The notes beneath the pieces are model-generated. The model was given only the letters and a program-made list of their open reading frames with translations. It was not told the DNA's origin and searched no databases. Shown piece after piece: positions 9,995 to 20,060 of a stretch of DNA of 44,192 nt (position 1 is its first letter; each line of letters begins with the position of its first letter). The stretch comes from Planctomycetia bacterium (GTDB taxonomy: Bacteria; Planctomycetota; Phycisphaerae; Phycisphaerales; SM1A02), in contig SXSS01000086.1 in the NCBI GenBank assembly GCA_005792145.1, forward strand, positions 1-44,192, read 5' to 3'. The translations under genes and the position numbers were made by a program.

Positions 9995-10917
9995 TTCTTC
10001 GCAGGTTTCGTTGGTGGGGTCGGGGTTGCTGGTGTCGTTGGAGTTGCAGGCGCAGGGTTCTTCGCCGCATTGACAAGTGCTTGGATTTCAGGAGGCAGCG
10101 CGAAAACTGCTGGGTCGATTGGGCTGAACTCGACTGCGCTGATAGTCAGAACTTGTTTCTGCCCCATCATGGAATTTTCTTGGACTTTGGCAACTGTTCT
10201 GCCTGAAAAAGCCTCGAAATTCTTGTATGTCGTGGTCACTTCAATTTCACCAATCTGTGAATTCACCTTGGCTGATGAACCAATCATGTGTCCTGATTCG
10301 ATGCTGTAAAAACGCGTCGCTTCATCTGCGCCGCACTTCAATTTGACTTGATAGCAAGGAGCTCCTGCAAAGGTTATTTTTCCTTGGACAGTTGGAGCAT
10401 CGCATCCCATCGCTGGATTCAGTTCAGCTGCGATGCTAGATTCGCGAAGGACTCGCGTAAGTTCTTCTGGCGTCATAATGCTCGCTCCACGCATTGGATC
10501 GATCGACCAACCCGTGGTTCCGTTGACACCTTGACGGATTTTTCCAAAGCCTGGAATTTCTGTTTCGATGAGCAACATATTTGGATCGACAGATTTGGTG
10601 ACGATCGTTCCTTTGAGAGATTGTGCCGGCATTTCAATATTTCCAGTTTGCGTTCTGGCTGTCTGCATACGGATCAGGTCCGCTCCGCCACTTGCTTCGA
10701 TCGCCTTGGCGAAAATCTCCTCCGCGCTTGGCATTGTCCCTGATGTATCGAGCGTTCCCTTGCTCGGCGCAGGGGCTGATGGCAACTTCAAAGATGGATC
10801 TGTCTTTTGATCTTCATTTGCTGTTTGACCAATCGCAAAACTCGAGAATGCGATGAGAGCAACAACTGTCAAGAGTGCTGGTGCGAATTGAATTGGGGAT
10901 TTTGCGTTCTGCTTCAT
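9991..10917 (-). CDS. Exported LolA/outer-membrane lipoprotein-sorting-like protein
   Basis: Signal peptide; AEEIFAKAIEASGGADLIRMQTARTQTG pattern; 4-nt overlap with the ATPase gene. Confidence 0.6.
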   Translation of the reverse strand: MKQNAKSPIQFAPALLTVVALIAFSSFAIGQTANEDQKTDPSLKLPSAPAPSKGTLDTSGTMPSAEEIFAKAIEASGGADLIRMQTARTQTGNIEMPAQSLKGTIVTKSVDPNMLLIETEIPGFGKIRQGVNGTTGWSIDPMRGASIMTPEELTRVLRESSIAAELNPAMGCDAPTVQGKITFAGAPCYQVKLKCGADEATRFYSIESGHMIGSSAKVNSQIGEIEVTTTYKNFEAFSGRTVAKVQENSMMGQKQVLTISAVEFSPIDPAVFALPPEIQALVNAAKNPAPATPTTPATPTPPTKPAKK

Positions 10918-10934
10918 AGTGTTTGTTGGCTTTC

Positions 10935-12356
10935 TTATCGGTTTTTTACTTCGGACAAATTTTCAGAGCGTTCGTGCGCGATCCATTGAAGCGCGTCACG
11001 AAGTTCGCAATCGGGAGAGGAAGTGTAGTCGCCACGAGTCGGAGGTGTGCCGATCTGCTGGCTCACCCCGATTCCTTCGACCATATTGCCAGAAGGTGTT
11101 CGAAAGTCACCAATTGCATGAAGGAGGACATCGCCATTTTGCAGATTGTGTGTTGTTGCAGGCAATGCCGCACCCGCGGTTGTCTGGCCGAATGGTTGAG
11201 CACGCTTCACATCCAACAATCCTGCCGCGAAAATTTCAGATGTGCTTCCAGTGTGGCCATCGATGAGGATTGCAACCGGTCCTGTAAAAACTCCGATTGA
11301 ATTGCCAGTGCGATCGACCGTTCGAGGATTGGTGCGAAAGTCGATCTTCATATCTCGGCCGCGCATCGTTCCGAGTGATGTTGGTTCTTGAAGAAAATGT
11401 CCTGCGACTCCAGTTGCCATCAATCCGAGTCCTCCAGGATTGCCGCGAAGATCGATCACGATTCCATCCGCAGTTCGAAATGTGTTCAATGCATCGTCGA
11501 TGGTTGCGGAGAGCGCGGTCATCCAAATGCTGAAGCTGAGATATCCGATGCGTCCAGTTTTCGATGGATCTCCACCGATACTTTTGATCTCATCTTCACT
11601 GAGCCAGCACCACTTGGATTCTGCCGCAAATGGCGGAAGATTTCCCATCTTGACCAATTCGCCTGGTGGGTCGTCGAAGGTGATGAAGATCTCGTGCTCT
11701 TGCGCGTTTGAATCGACGAAGAGATACTTCGGGCTCATTCCAGGACGACCGCCGATGAATGCGCTGACTGCTTGTTCGCGAGCAAGTCGCTCGAGCGATG
11801 TTCGCGGTGGACCAAACTCTTTGATGATTGGGTCGATCGCATCACCGTCGGATGAAATCAGTTTCCAACCCGTCTTGATTCCGGCTATTGCTGCTGGACT
11901 TTTTTCGGCAACGCGTGTGACGATCACATCGCCGCCAAGAACTTGCACTGTGATTCCCGACCAACCGCCAACAGCACCTGGCGAACCCGAAACAGAATTT
12001 GGAATAATTGCAAAGTGACTTTCGCCTAGCGTCTGAAGCATGTCGCGAAGAACGGTCCGAAACATTTCAGCGTCGGTTGCCGCAACGGCGCGGTCGCGAA
12101 ATTGCAGGCGCGTTTCATTCCACTGAACTTTATTGATTGCAGGATCAGGATGCGTGTCGCGAATGATCGCCCAGACTTGGTCAAAGACCATCCCATTCAG
12201 CAACGCCTGCGACTCTTCCAAGGGTTGATCTGCTTGCAGCGCTGGCTTCACTGTTGGCGAAGTCATCGCCGGTGATGCTGTGGGATTCGATTGGCATCCG
12301 CCGAGGAAAGTCGCAGTGACCATCGCAGTCAGGCAGGAGATAAAAGGTTGTGGCAT
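10935..12356 (-). CDS. S41 family (CtpA/TSP-like) peptidase, predicted lipoprotein
   Basis: PDZ-like region; DGIVIDLRGNPGG and GHTGSTSEIFAAGL motifs; lipobox FLGGC. ORF opens to 12383; MPQPFIS (12356) gives a better signal peptide. Confidence 0.88.
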   Translation of the reverse strand: MPQPFISCLTAMVTATFLGGCQSNPTASPAMTSPTVKPALQADQPLEESQALLNGMVFDQVWAIIRDTHPDPAINKVQWNETRLQFRDRAVAATDAEMFRTVLRDMLQTLGESHFAIIPNSVSGSPGAVGGWSGITVQVLGGDVIVTRVAEKSPAAIAGIKTGWKLISSDGDAIDPIIKEFGPPRTSLERLAREQAVSAFIGGRPGMSPKYLFVDSNAQEHEIFITFDDPPGELVKMGNLPPFAAESKWCWLSEDEIKSIGGDPSKTGRIGYLSFSIWMTALSATIDDALNTFRTADGIVIDLRGNPGGLGLMATGVAGHFLQEPTSLGTMRGRDMKIDFRTNPRTVDRTGNSIGVFTGPVAILIDGHTGSTSEIFAAGLLDVKRAQPFGQTTAGAALPATTHNLQNGDVLLHAIGDFRTPSGNMVEGIGVSQQIGTPPTRGDYTSSPDCELRDALQWIAHERSENLSEVKNR

Positions 12357-12401
12357 TGGTGGGATTATCGCATAAAGAGGCATAAAATGGGGATGAAAAG
12401 G

Positions 12402-12429
12402 TCATTCATCCGTTTATCCGGATGAATGA
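12402..12429. promoter_or_regulatory. Inverted repeat between divergent S41 peptidase and metH (candidate operator or leader hairpin)
   Basis: tcattcatccg-tttatc-cggatgaatga, 11-bp perfect arms. Confidence 0.5.
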
Positions 12430-12464
12430 TAGCGCTTTCGTGAAAACGCCGATATCCTTATGTC

Positions 12465-15400
12465 GTGGCTCCAACCTTTCTCGGTCAACTCGATTTGCGA
12501 ACGCTCGTCTTTGACGGAGCGATGGGCACATCAATTCATGCTTGTGCGGATTGCACGCCGGCGGATTACATCGGCCGCGATAATTGCACGGACATCTTGG
12601 TGCGATCGCGACCAGACATCATTCAGCGCATCCACGAAAGTTTTCTTGCAGCAGGTGCGGATGTTGTGGAGACTGACACCTTCGGAACCAACAAGCTTGT
12701 TGCCGCAGACTTTGACGAAGAGATGGTGAGATGGGTATATGACCTGAATGTTGAAGCGGCGCAGATTGCTCGCGCCGCCTGCGCAAAATATTCCGAACCC
12801 GGTCGACCTCGATTCGTCGCAGGTTCGATGGGACCGGGAACGAAACTCATCACGCTCGGTCAAGCATCATGGACGGTGATGACGGATTCGTATCGAGAAC
12901 AGGCGCGCGGTTTGATTGATGGCGGCGCTGATTGTTTCATGATCGAAACTTGCCAAGATCTCCTGCAAATCAAATGCGCGGTGACCGCGTGTTTGGAAGC
13001 GCTCGAAGCGGCAGGAAAAACGGTTCGCGATATGCCGATTCTTGTTTCTGTGACGATGGAGACCACGGGAACGATGCTCTTGGGTTCCGACATCAGCGCG
13101 GTTGTGAACGCGCTTCGACCATTTCCTATCGCTTCGCTTGGATTGAACTGCGCAACAGGACCGACGGAAATGACGCCGCATCTTGCGCACATTGCCAAGC
13201 ATTGGAATCGCCCATTTTCCGTGGTGCCAAATGCTGGATTGCCGATTTTGGTCGAAGGTCGAACTGAATATCCACTGCGCGCGGAGGACTTTTCGCTTGC
13301 AATGCGCCGCTTTATAGAGGAGTTTGGAGCCAACATTGTTGGAGGTTGCTGCGGAACAACCACCGAACACATCGCCGCGCTTCGCAAGGCGGTTCCTTGG
13401 TCTTCGACGAAGGCAAGCAGAGCAATCGAGTTGCCAGTTCCAGCGTGTTCCAGTCTGTATACCGAAACCGAATTTCGCCAAGACAATTCGTTCTTGATCG
13501 TTGCCGAGCGAACGAATGCAAACGGGTCAAAGAAATTCAAGACACTGCTGGACGCGGAGGATTGGGACGGTCTCGCATCGATGGCCAAGGAAGAACTTCG
13601 CGATGGTTCACATGTCTTGGATGTCTGTGTTGATTTCGTCGGTCGAGATGGCGTGCGAGATATGTCCGAAACGATATCGCGATTTGTGCGGCAAGTGAAT
13701 GCACCGTTGATGATCGATTCGACGCAAGCAGATGTGCTTGAGGCGGGATTGCAGCATGCGCCAGGTCGCTGCATCGTGAATTCGATCAATTTGGAGGATG
13801 GCGAGGAGCGGATGAATCGCATTTGTCCACTCCTGAAAAAGTATGGCGCTGCGTGTGTCGCATTGACGATCGACGAGGATCCGCAAGCAGGTATGGCGAA
13901 GACCGCTGTTCGCAAGTTGGAGATCGCCGAACGCATCCATGATTTGTTCACGCGCAAGTGGGGCTTGGACGAATCCGATCTCTTCTGGGATCCGTTGACA
14001 TTTACAATTGCCACTGGAAACGCAGACGATCGAAAGCTGGGACTGGAGACACTCGAAGGAATTCGGCTTATTTCCCAGCGCTTTCCGCGGTGCTCCATCA
14101 TCCTTGGACTTTCGAATATTTCATTTGGTTTGAAACCAGCGGCTCGGGCGGTGCTCAACAGTGTGTTCTTGCACGAAGCGCGAGCGCGTGGATTGACTGC
14201 GGCAATCGTTCATGTCTCGCGCATTCTGCCAGAGAGCAAGATTCCCCCAGAACATTGGCAGGCCGCGCAGTGGCTGATCTTTGATCGCAGAGGCGCGGAT
14301 CGTCCTGAAGGCCAGCCAGAATCATTTGATCCACTTCTACATTTTATTTCCCTCTTTCCAGATGGCGTGGCATCAGTCAAGGCTGCGCCGATGGAGACTC
14401 TTGGAATCGAGGATCGTCTGCAACGGCACATCATCGATGGAGAAGAAAAGTCTCTCGAAGCTTCGCTTGACGAAGCCCTCAAAACATATTCGCCGCTGGC
14501 GATCATCAATGATTATCTCTTGGCGGGAATGAAGACAGTTGGCGAGTTGTTCGGAGCGGGTCGTATGCAATTACCTTTCGTCTTGCAGAGTGCCTCTGTC
14601 ATGAAGAAAGCAGTCGCATTTCTCCAGCCGCATATGGAGCGCGTTGGCGTTGACGCGAAGCCAAAGGCCACAATCGTGCTTGCAACTGTCGCAGGCGATG
14701 TCCATGACATCGGCAAGAATCTTGTTGACATAATTTTGTCAAATAATGGCTATAAAGTCCACAATATCGGCATCAAGCAGAGCCTCGCGCAAATCTTGGA
14801 TGCATGGCGAACCACTGGCGCAGATGCGATCGGTATGAGCGGATTGCTTGTGAAGAGCGTGACGGTGATGGAAGAAAATCTGCGAGAAATGAATCGTCAA
14901 GAGATTCGCGTGCCAATCATGCTTGGTGGCGCTGCGCTGACGCGACATTATGCAGAGGGCCATCTCCGCAAGGTCTATCAAGGCGAACTGTATTACGGCC
15001 GTGATGCGTTCGAAGGACTTTCGGTGTGCGAAGCGATGGCAACTGGAACACTGCCTTCCATCAACTCAGAGATCGATGCGCGTCTTGCCAAGCGTGCGGC
15101 AGTTGATGCCAAGGTCAAAGCGAACGCGCTGCGCGCAAGCGAGATCACCGCTGTTGGTGTTGCATCGAAGAGCAATGAATTCGATCCAGCGTTTCCTGAT
15201 ACCGCAAACTGCGATGCAGGCGCGACCGTTGGCGGAGTCTTGCTCCATAACAATCCGATTCCAGATCCACCGTTCTGGGGATCGCGTTTGGTGGAACGAC
15301 TCGATCTGGACATGATCTATCCCTTCATCAATCGAACCGCGCTTTTCCGCGGGCAGTGGGGATTTCGTCGTGGAGATTTCGATGATGCCGCATATGCCAA

Positions 15401-16052
15401 ATTCCTCGCCGATGAAGTCGAGCCGATTCTCACACGATTGAAGGGGGAATGTCGTCAAGAAAAAATCCTCCGACCTGCTGTGGTGTGGGGATATTTCCCT
15501 TGCAATTCGTCCGATATGGATCTCATCATCTATGACCCAGTCGATCAAGACCGAGAGATTGAACGATTCTCGTTTCCTCGTCAGAAGGCTGGTCGAAAAA
15601 TCTCGATCAGCGATTTCTTCTTGCCCACGACGAGTGGCAAGCGCGATGTGCTCGCGCTGACTTGTGTGACGATGGGAACAGAAGCAAGCGTTCGAGCAAA
15701 GTCACTCTTTGAGCGCAATCAGTACACGGAATATTTGTACTTGCACGGTATGGGAGTCGAGTGCGCGGAGGCTCTCGCGGAAATGTGGCATAAGCGTGTG
15801 CGTATGGAACTTGGCTTTTCGCACGAAGATGACCCGAAAGTCGAGCGACTCTTTCAACAACATTATCGAGGTAGTCGATATTCATTTGGATATCCCGCAT
15901 GCCCGGATATGGCTGATCAAGAAAAACTGTTCCGTCTGCTCAAGCCAGAAAGAATCGGATGTGTGCTGACCGAGAATTATCAAATTGATCCAGAGCAGTC
16001 GACCAGCGCGATCATTGTGCATCATCCGCAGGCGAAGTATTTTTCGGCGTGA
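12465..16052 (+). CDS. metH: Cobalamin-dependent methionine synthase
   Basis: 1195 aa; Hcy domain DGAMGTSIH...GGCCGTTTEHI; pterin-binding region; B12 motif DVHDIGKN; C-terminal activation domain. GTG start. Confidence 0.97.
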   Translation: MAPTFLGQLDLRTLVFDGAMGTSIHACADCTPADYIGRDNCTDILVRSRPDIIQRIHESFLAAGADVVETDTFGTNKLVAADFDEEMVRWVYDLNVEAAQIARAACAKYSEPGRPRFVAGSMGPGTKLITLGQASWTVMTDSYREQARGLIDGGADCFMIETCQDLLQIKCAVTACLEALEAAGKTVRDMPILVSVTMETTGTMLLGSDISAVVNALRPFPIASLGLNCATGPTEMTPHLAHIAKHWNRPFSVVPNAGLPILVEGRTEYPLRAEDFSLAMRRFIEEFGANIVGGCCGTTTEHIAALRKAVPWSSTKASRAIELPVPACSSLYTETEFRQDNSFLIVAERTNANGSKKFKTLLDAEDWDGLASMAKEELRDGSHVLDVCVDFVGRDGVRDMSETISRFVRQVNAPLMIDSTQADVLEAGLQHAPGRCIVNSINLEDGEERMNRICPLLKKYGAACVALTIDEDPQAGMAKTAVRKLEIAERIHDLFTRKWGLDESDLFWDPLTFTIATGNADDRKLGLETLEGIRLISQRFPRCSIILGLSNISFGLKPAARAVLNSVFLHEARARGLTAAIVHVSRILPESKIPPEHWQAAQWLIFDRRGADRPEGQPESFDPLLHFISLFPDGVASVKAAPMETLGIEDRLQRHIIDGEEKSLEASLDEALKTYSPLAIINDYLLAGMKTVGELFGAGRMQLPFVLQSASVMKKAVAFLQPHMERVGVDAKPKATIVLATVAGDVHDIGKNLVDIILSNNGYKVHNIGIKQSLAQILDAWRTTGADAIGMSGLLVKSVTVMEENLREMNRQEIRVPIMLGGAALTRHYAEGHLRKVYQGELYYGRDAFEGLSVCEAMATGTLPSINSEIDARLAKRAAVDAKVKANALRASEITAVGVASKSNEFDPAFPDTANCDAGATVGGVLLHNNPIPDPPFWGSRLVERLDLDMIYPFINRTALFRGQWGFRRGDFDDAAYAKFLADEVEPILTRLKGECRQEKILRPAVVWGYFPCNSSDMDLIIYDPVDQDREIERFSFPRQKAGRKISISDFFLPTTSGKRDVLALTCVTMGTEASVRAKSLFERNQYTEYLYLHGMGVECAEALAEMWHKRVRMELGFSHEDDPKVERLFQQHYRGSRYSFGYPACPDMADQEKLFRLLKPERIGCVLTENYQIDPEQSTSAIIVHHPQAKYFSA

Positions 16053-16097
16053 CGACTTCGTAGCCACAACTCCGCAAAAATCAGCGATAATAAGTTT

Positions 16098-16973
16098 GTG
16101 CAGAATCACGAGTTGCTATTGATCGGTTCAGTGGGGGGCGGCATTGGAGCGTGGGCTCGTATCGTCATTCGCGACGAATTTGTCTCGAAGGGAATCGCAA
16201 GTTGGAAGATCGTCATGGCAATCAATCTGCTTGGCAGCGCAGTGGCTGGCATCGCACTGCGAATGACTGAAGGATCTTTCGGGTGGGCGTTTTTTTCGCT
16301 TGGATTTCTCGGTGGATTCACAACATTCAGTTCGATGTGCGTTGATATTGTTGTGCAGTGGATTGCCGGTCGGCGTCGTTGGGCGGTCACCGTCGCGATG
16401 GGAACCATGATCGGTGGTCCGCTCATTGCTTGGATTTGTTCTTTCATCACTGCGATGTTCTGGGCTCGCAGTTCAATTTCAACCGCGGCAATCGCTTCAC
16501 TTGCAGGTCGACGAGTCGCTCATCACATTTCTGGATTGGTCGGCATCACAATGGGTGGTTTCATCGGCACTGGCATACGCATCTTTATGCAATTCCTTGC
16601 GCCAGCAATCGGATTTCCAGTCTGGACCGCGACCGCGTTGGTCAATGTGATCGGATCTGGATTTGCAGGATTCGTTTTTCGTTGGCTTTGCTCTTTGGAC
16701 GCAAATGGCGTTGCGCTTCACGATCCCTCGCGCAGATTGACCCTTGAGCGTCTTCTGATTTTTGGTTTCGCCGGGGGATTGACCACAATGAGCACGCTCT
16801 CGATCGAGATTGTCGAAGCGATGCACCACTCGCTGCTGACCGCACTCTTGATTGGCGGCGTGAACCTTGTTGTGGGATTGACACTCACAATTCTTGGATG
16901 GTGGATCGCATATCGCTGTTTTCCGGCGCGAGAATCGATCGGTCAAATTCCAATTTCGAATAAAGTGAAATAG
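16098..16973 (+). CDS. crcB: Two-domain fused CrcB/Fluc-family fluoride channel-like protein
   Basis: Two consecutive CrcB motif sets: GGGIGAWARIV...NLLGS...GFLGGFTTFSSM and GGFIGTGIRIF...NVIGSGFAG...GFAGGLTTMSTLSIE. GTG start. Confidence 0.85.
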   Translation: MQNHELLLIGSVGGGIGAWARIVIRDEFVSKGIASWKIVMAINLLGSAVAGIALRMTEGSFGWAFFSLGFLGGFTTFSSMCVDIVVQWIAGRRRWAVTVAMGTMIGGPLIAWICSFITAMFWARSSISTAAIASLAGRRVAHHISGLVGITMGGFIGTGIRIFMQFLAPAIGFPVWTATALVNVIGSGFAGFVFRWLCSLDANGVALHDPSRRLTLERLLIFGFAGGLTTMSTLSIEIVEAMHHSLLTALLIGGVNLVVGLTLTILGWWIAYRCFPARESIGQIPISNKVK

Positions 16974-16981
16974 GAGAGCCT

Positions 16982-17668
16982 ATGAACATTGAACCCCATT
17001 CATCCGCAAGTCCGCACGCATCGACTGAACTCGCGCCGATGCGAGCAGAAGTCTTGCGAAGTCTCTGGAAACTCCGCCGCGATTCGTATGCACAAGCGCA
17101 TTTATATGAGGACGCTCGAATTCGAGTGCATCGATCACTGACATGGCTTGCGATGTCGGAGTCTCGTTGCGCAAACGAACACGACACGAAGTTGATCGAA
17201 CTCTGGGCATCTGCTGGCGCGCTCTTTGGAAGATGGAGCGCGCTGCTTGGAGCGCCGCTTGCCGAACGAGAAGCAACAGCATCATTCGCGCGCCAAGTGA
17301 TTCAGTGGGATCGCGACAGCATCATGCCAAAGTTGATCGGAACTCTGCGCTTGTCTGCGCCGATGATGTGGAACGATCCATATCTGACGCAAGCTCTTGG
17401 GATGGTCACTGCGAATTCATCGGCGAACCGCAGAACTGAAATTCCCGCGGATGATGCGGGATTTCTCGCTGGGCTCTTGGAGCGAATCGGTTTGACCGTT
17501 CATCAACTGACTTTGGGAGCGGCATCTTATGGCGGCAATCAAAATCGAATTGCAGTCGAGCGTTCGATTGTTGCGCTGGTCGAACTCGTTCCCGCATTCT
17601 TGCATGTCATCACCGAACATGGATATGTCGATGACTGGGGGCCGCTTTGTTCGCCGCCTCGCGAGTGA
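16982..17668 (+). CDS. Hypothetical protein
   Basis: 228-aa ORF closely spaced after the crcB-like gene; no family recognised. Confidence 0.65.
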   Translation: MNIEPHSSASPHASTELAPMRAEVLRSLWKLRRDSYAQAHLYEDARIRVHRSLTWLAMSESRCANEHDTKLIELWASAGALFGRWSALLGAPLAEREATASFARQVIQWDRDSIMPKLIGTLRLSAPMMWNDPYLTQALGMVTANSSANRRTEIPADDAGFLAGLLERIGLTVHQLTLGAASYGGNQNRIAVERSIVALVELVPAFLHVITEHGYVDDWGPLCSPPRE

Positions 17669-17675
17669 TGCTCGA

Positions 17676-18728
17676 TCAGAGATCGCCCAACAGAACCGCA
17701 AGCAACTCGATCGTCGCTTCAAGATCCGTTTTGTGAACCATTTCGGTCACAGTATGGATGTAGCGCGTTCCTGGGCCGAATGCGATGCATCTCGCGCCAT
17801 GTCCAGATCGCTGAATCGCTCCAGCATCTTGTCCGCCGCGTGGCAGAATGGCTCGCTGATGCGCGATGCGATGTCGCTTTGCAAGTGCGCATGATTGTCG
17901 CACCAGTTCAATATCAGAAATCATCGATGAATCTTGGATCATCACTGCGACGCCGAGCCCTTGCTTCGTGACGCGTTGATTGTCTGGAATTCCAGGCGTA
18001 TCGCACGCGAGATTCACATCAAGTCCAATGCCGATTTCTGCTCCTGCCGCATTCGCTGCGACTTGCGCTCCACGAAGTCCGACCTCTTCTTGCGTTGTGA
18101 ATGCGACAACGATGTCGCACGAATGGCCAGCGCGTGATTTTGCGACGCGGCGGATCGCTTCGATTGCAGTGAAGACAGCCATTCGATTGTCGATTGCTTT
18201 TGAGACAACCTTCAATGGTGTCTCGAAAAAAGGCTCGTGCATCACCACGAAATCTCCGACCTGCGCAATCTTGCGGACTTCTGCTGGATCGCGACCAAGA
18301 TCAACAAAAAACTCTTCAGTTCCTGGAACTTTATTCCGCTCCGCATCGCTGGAAATATGGATTGGCTTTCCGCCGGGATTCAGCACACCTTGAAAATCGC
18401 CGTGGTCGGTGATGACCATTACGCGTCGAGAAAAAAGATTGCGAGGATCGAATCCTCCTGCGGGATTGAGCCAGAGATATCCTTGCTCGTCAATGTGCCG
18501 AACATAAAATCCGATCTCGTCCATATGCGCGGCGATCAGAACGCGTTTGGTCGCAACGCCTTTTTTCTTTCGCGTCGCTTTCTTGGTGCAAATCAGCGAT
18601 CCCATTGCGTCGGTCGTGGTTGTGTCGAAAAGTCCTTTGATTTCTTTTTGGACAAGCGCTCGCACGCGTTCTTCGCGTCCTGGGATTCCCGCCGTTTCAC
18701 AAAGACGCTTCAGAAGTTCATAGTTCAT
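17676..18728 (-). CDS. M42 family metallopeptidase (glutamyl aminopeptidase/endoglucanase-like)
   Basis: VLIAAHMDEIGFYV, AIDNRMAVFTAIEA, VAFTTQEEVGLRGA motifs. Confidence 0.94.
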   Translation of the reverse strand: MNYELLKRLCETAGIPGREERVRALVQKEIKGLFDTTTTDAMGSLICTKKATRKKKGVATKRVLIAAHMDEIGFYVRHIDEQGYLWLNPAGGFDPRNLFSRRVMVITDHGDFQGVLNPGGKPIHISSDAERNKVPGTEEFFVDLGRDPAEVRKIAQVGDFVVMHEPFFETPLKVVSKAIDNRMAVFTAIEAIRRVAKSRAGHSCDIVVAFTTQEEVGLRGAQVAANAAGAEIGIGLDVNLACDTPGIPDNQRVTKQGLGVAVMIQDSSMISDIELVRQSCALAKRHRIAHQRAILPRGGQDAGAIQRSGHGARCIAFGPGTRYIHTVTEMVHKTDLEATIELLAVLLGDL

Positions 18729-18750
18729 GGCACGAGTCTATGATTCTCCA

Positions 18751-20022
18751 ATGACTTCCGCTTCCTTCCACAGCGAGTCGCCACTGCGCGCGCGACATGA
18801 CGAATTCGCCGCTGGCGAAACTGCTCGGCGAGCCGCCGCGGCAGGCGATGCGCGCGCATCCGCGGAATCCACTCACGCCACGCACGCGGCAAAAGTCGCG
18901 TGGATTCCTTGGGGAGAAATCGCTGAAATTGTCGGCGTGTTTGATCGAGTCGAGACGGAATATGCCGCAATTCGCAGAGGCGCGGCGCTGTGTGATCAGC
19001 CGCAGCGGGGGACTCTGGAAATTGTCGGTCGTGATCGAGTCGAATTTCTTCAGCGGATGCTGACGCAAGACATCAAGGGATTTTCCGCCGGGCAAACGCG
19101 AGAGGCCTTTTGGTTGAATCGCAAAGGTCGTATCGAAGCGGATCTGTTGTTGTGCGAAATCGGTGATCGCATTCTCATTGACTGCGCTGGTGCGGTTGCT
19201 GCGAATACGGCGGCAACTCTGACAAACTTCGTCTTCGCCGAAGATGTGACGATTGCCGATGTATCAAGTCGCGAATATCGCCTTGCCATCCACGGTCCAG
19301 AAGCGTTCCATTTATTGGAATTCGCAGGGGTTGGCGCGCAAGCCATCGAAACGCTCGGCGCACTTCACACTTGCGCCGCAACGACGATCGGTGAGATCTC
19401 GTGCGTGCTTGCTCGCGCCGATTCGTGTGGCGTTTGTGGAATCGAAATTTTCGTTCCTCGTACTGGCGCGCTTGCGCTTTGGAATTCGCTGATGAGTGTC
19501 CACGATCTTCTGCAAGGTGGACAACGACGCGGTCGGCCGTGCGGGTGGCACGCATTCAATATGGCGCGCATCGAAGGCGGAACGCCGCTCTTTGAAGTCG
19601 ACTTCGGTCCAGCAAGTTTGCCGCACGAAACAGGGCTGATTGATCGCCGCGTTTCCTTCACCAAGGGGTGCTATTTGGGGCAAGAAGTCGTCGCTCGCAT
19701 GAACAGTTTGGGCAAGCCGAAGCAAATCGTTCGGTCGTTTCGCATGATGTCAGACGCACTTCCGATTGAAAGCGCGCAGGTCTTTGCAGTTGGCAAGGAA
19801 GGATCGATCGGCGATGAAGTTGGAGTTGTCACAAGCAGCACAATGAGTCCAATGCTTGGCGCAGCTTGCGTTGGATTTGCAACGGTTCGTTACGCTCACT
19901 CCACCGCTGGGAGCGAGTTGATCATTGCCGCAGAGGGTCGTCCCGAACGCGCAACTATTCAAGCGGAATTGGCGGCGGTGAAGAATTCTATTGTGGCGGA
20001 AACTTCTGGAAAGCAAATCTGA
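18751..20022 (+). CDS. ygfZ: YgfZ/GcvT-domain folate-binding protein
   Basis: KGCYLGQEVVARM signature and GcvT-like N-terminus. Longer ORF from 18727 overlaps the divergent M42 start codon. Confidence 0.9.
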   Translation: MTSASFHSESPLRARHDEFAAGETARRAAAAGDARASAESTHATHAAKVAWIPWGEIAEIVGVFDRVETEYAAIRRGAALCDQPQRGTLEIVGRDRVEFLQRMLTQDIKGFSAGQTREAFWLNRKGRIEADLLLCEIGDRILIDCAGAVAANTAATLTNFVFAEDVTIADVSSREYRLAIHGPEAFHLLEFAGVGAQAIETLGALHTCAATTIGEISCVLARADSCGVCGIEIFVPRTGALALWNSLMSVHDLLQGGQRRGRPCGWHAFNMARIEGGTPLFEVDFGPASLPHETGLIDRRVSFTKGCYLGQEVVARMNSLGKPKQIVRSFRMMSDALPIESAQVFAVGKEGSIGDEVGVVTSSTMSPMLGAACVGFATVRYAHSTAGSELIIAAEGRPERATIQAELAAVKNSIVAETSGKQI

Positions 20023-20060
20023 ACCTCCTTCTATAAATCTCCAAGTATGAATCCCCAAGC

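Noticed and set aside
12860-14158. 432-aa antisense ORF within metH
   Set aside because: Fully opposite a confidently identified metH; low-complexity Ser/Arg-rich translation typical of antisense frames in this codon usage.
18727-18750. ygfZ start at 18727 overlapping the divergent M42 start codon
   Set aside because: A downstream ATG at 18751 is more plausible and avoids sharing the ATG/CAT with the divergent gene.
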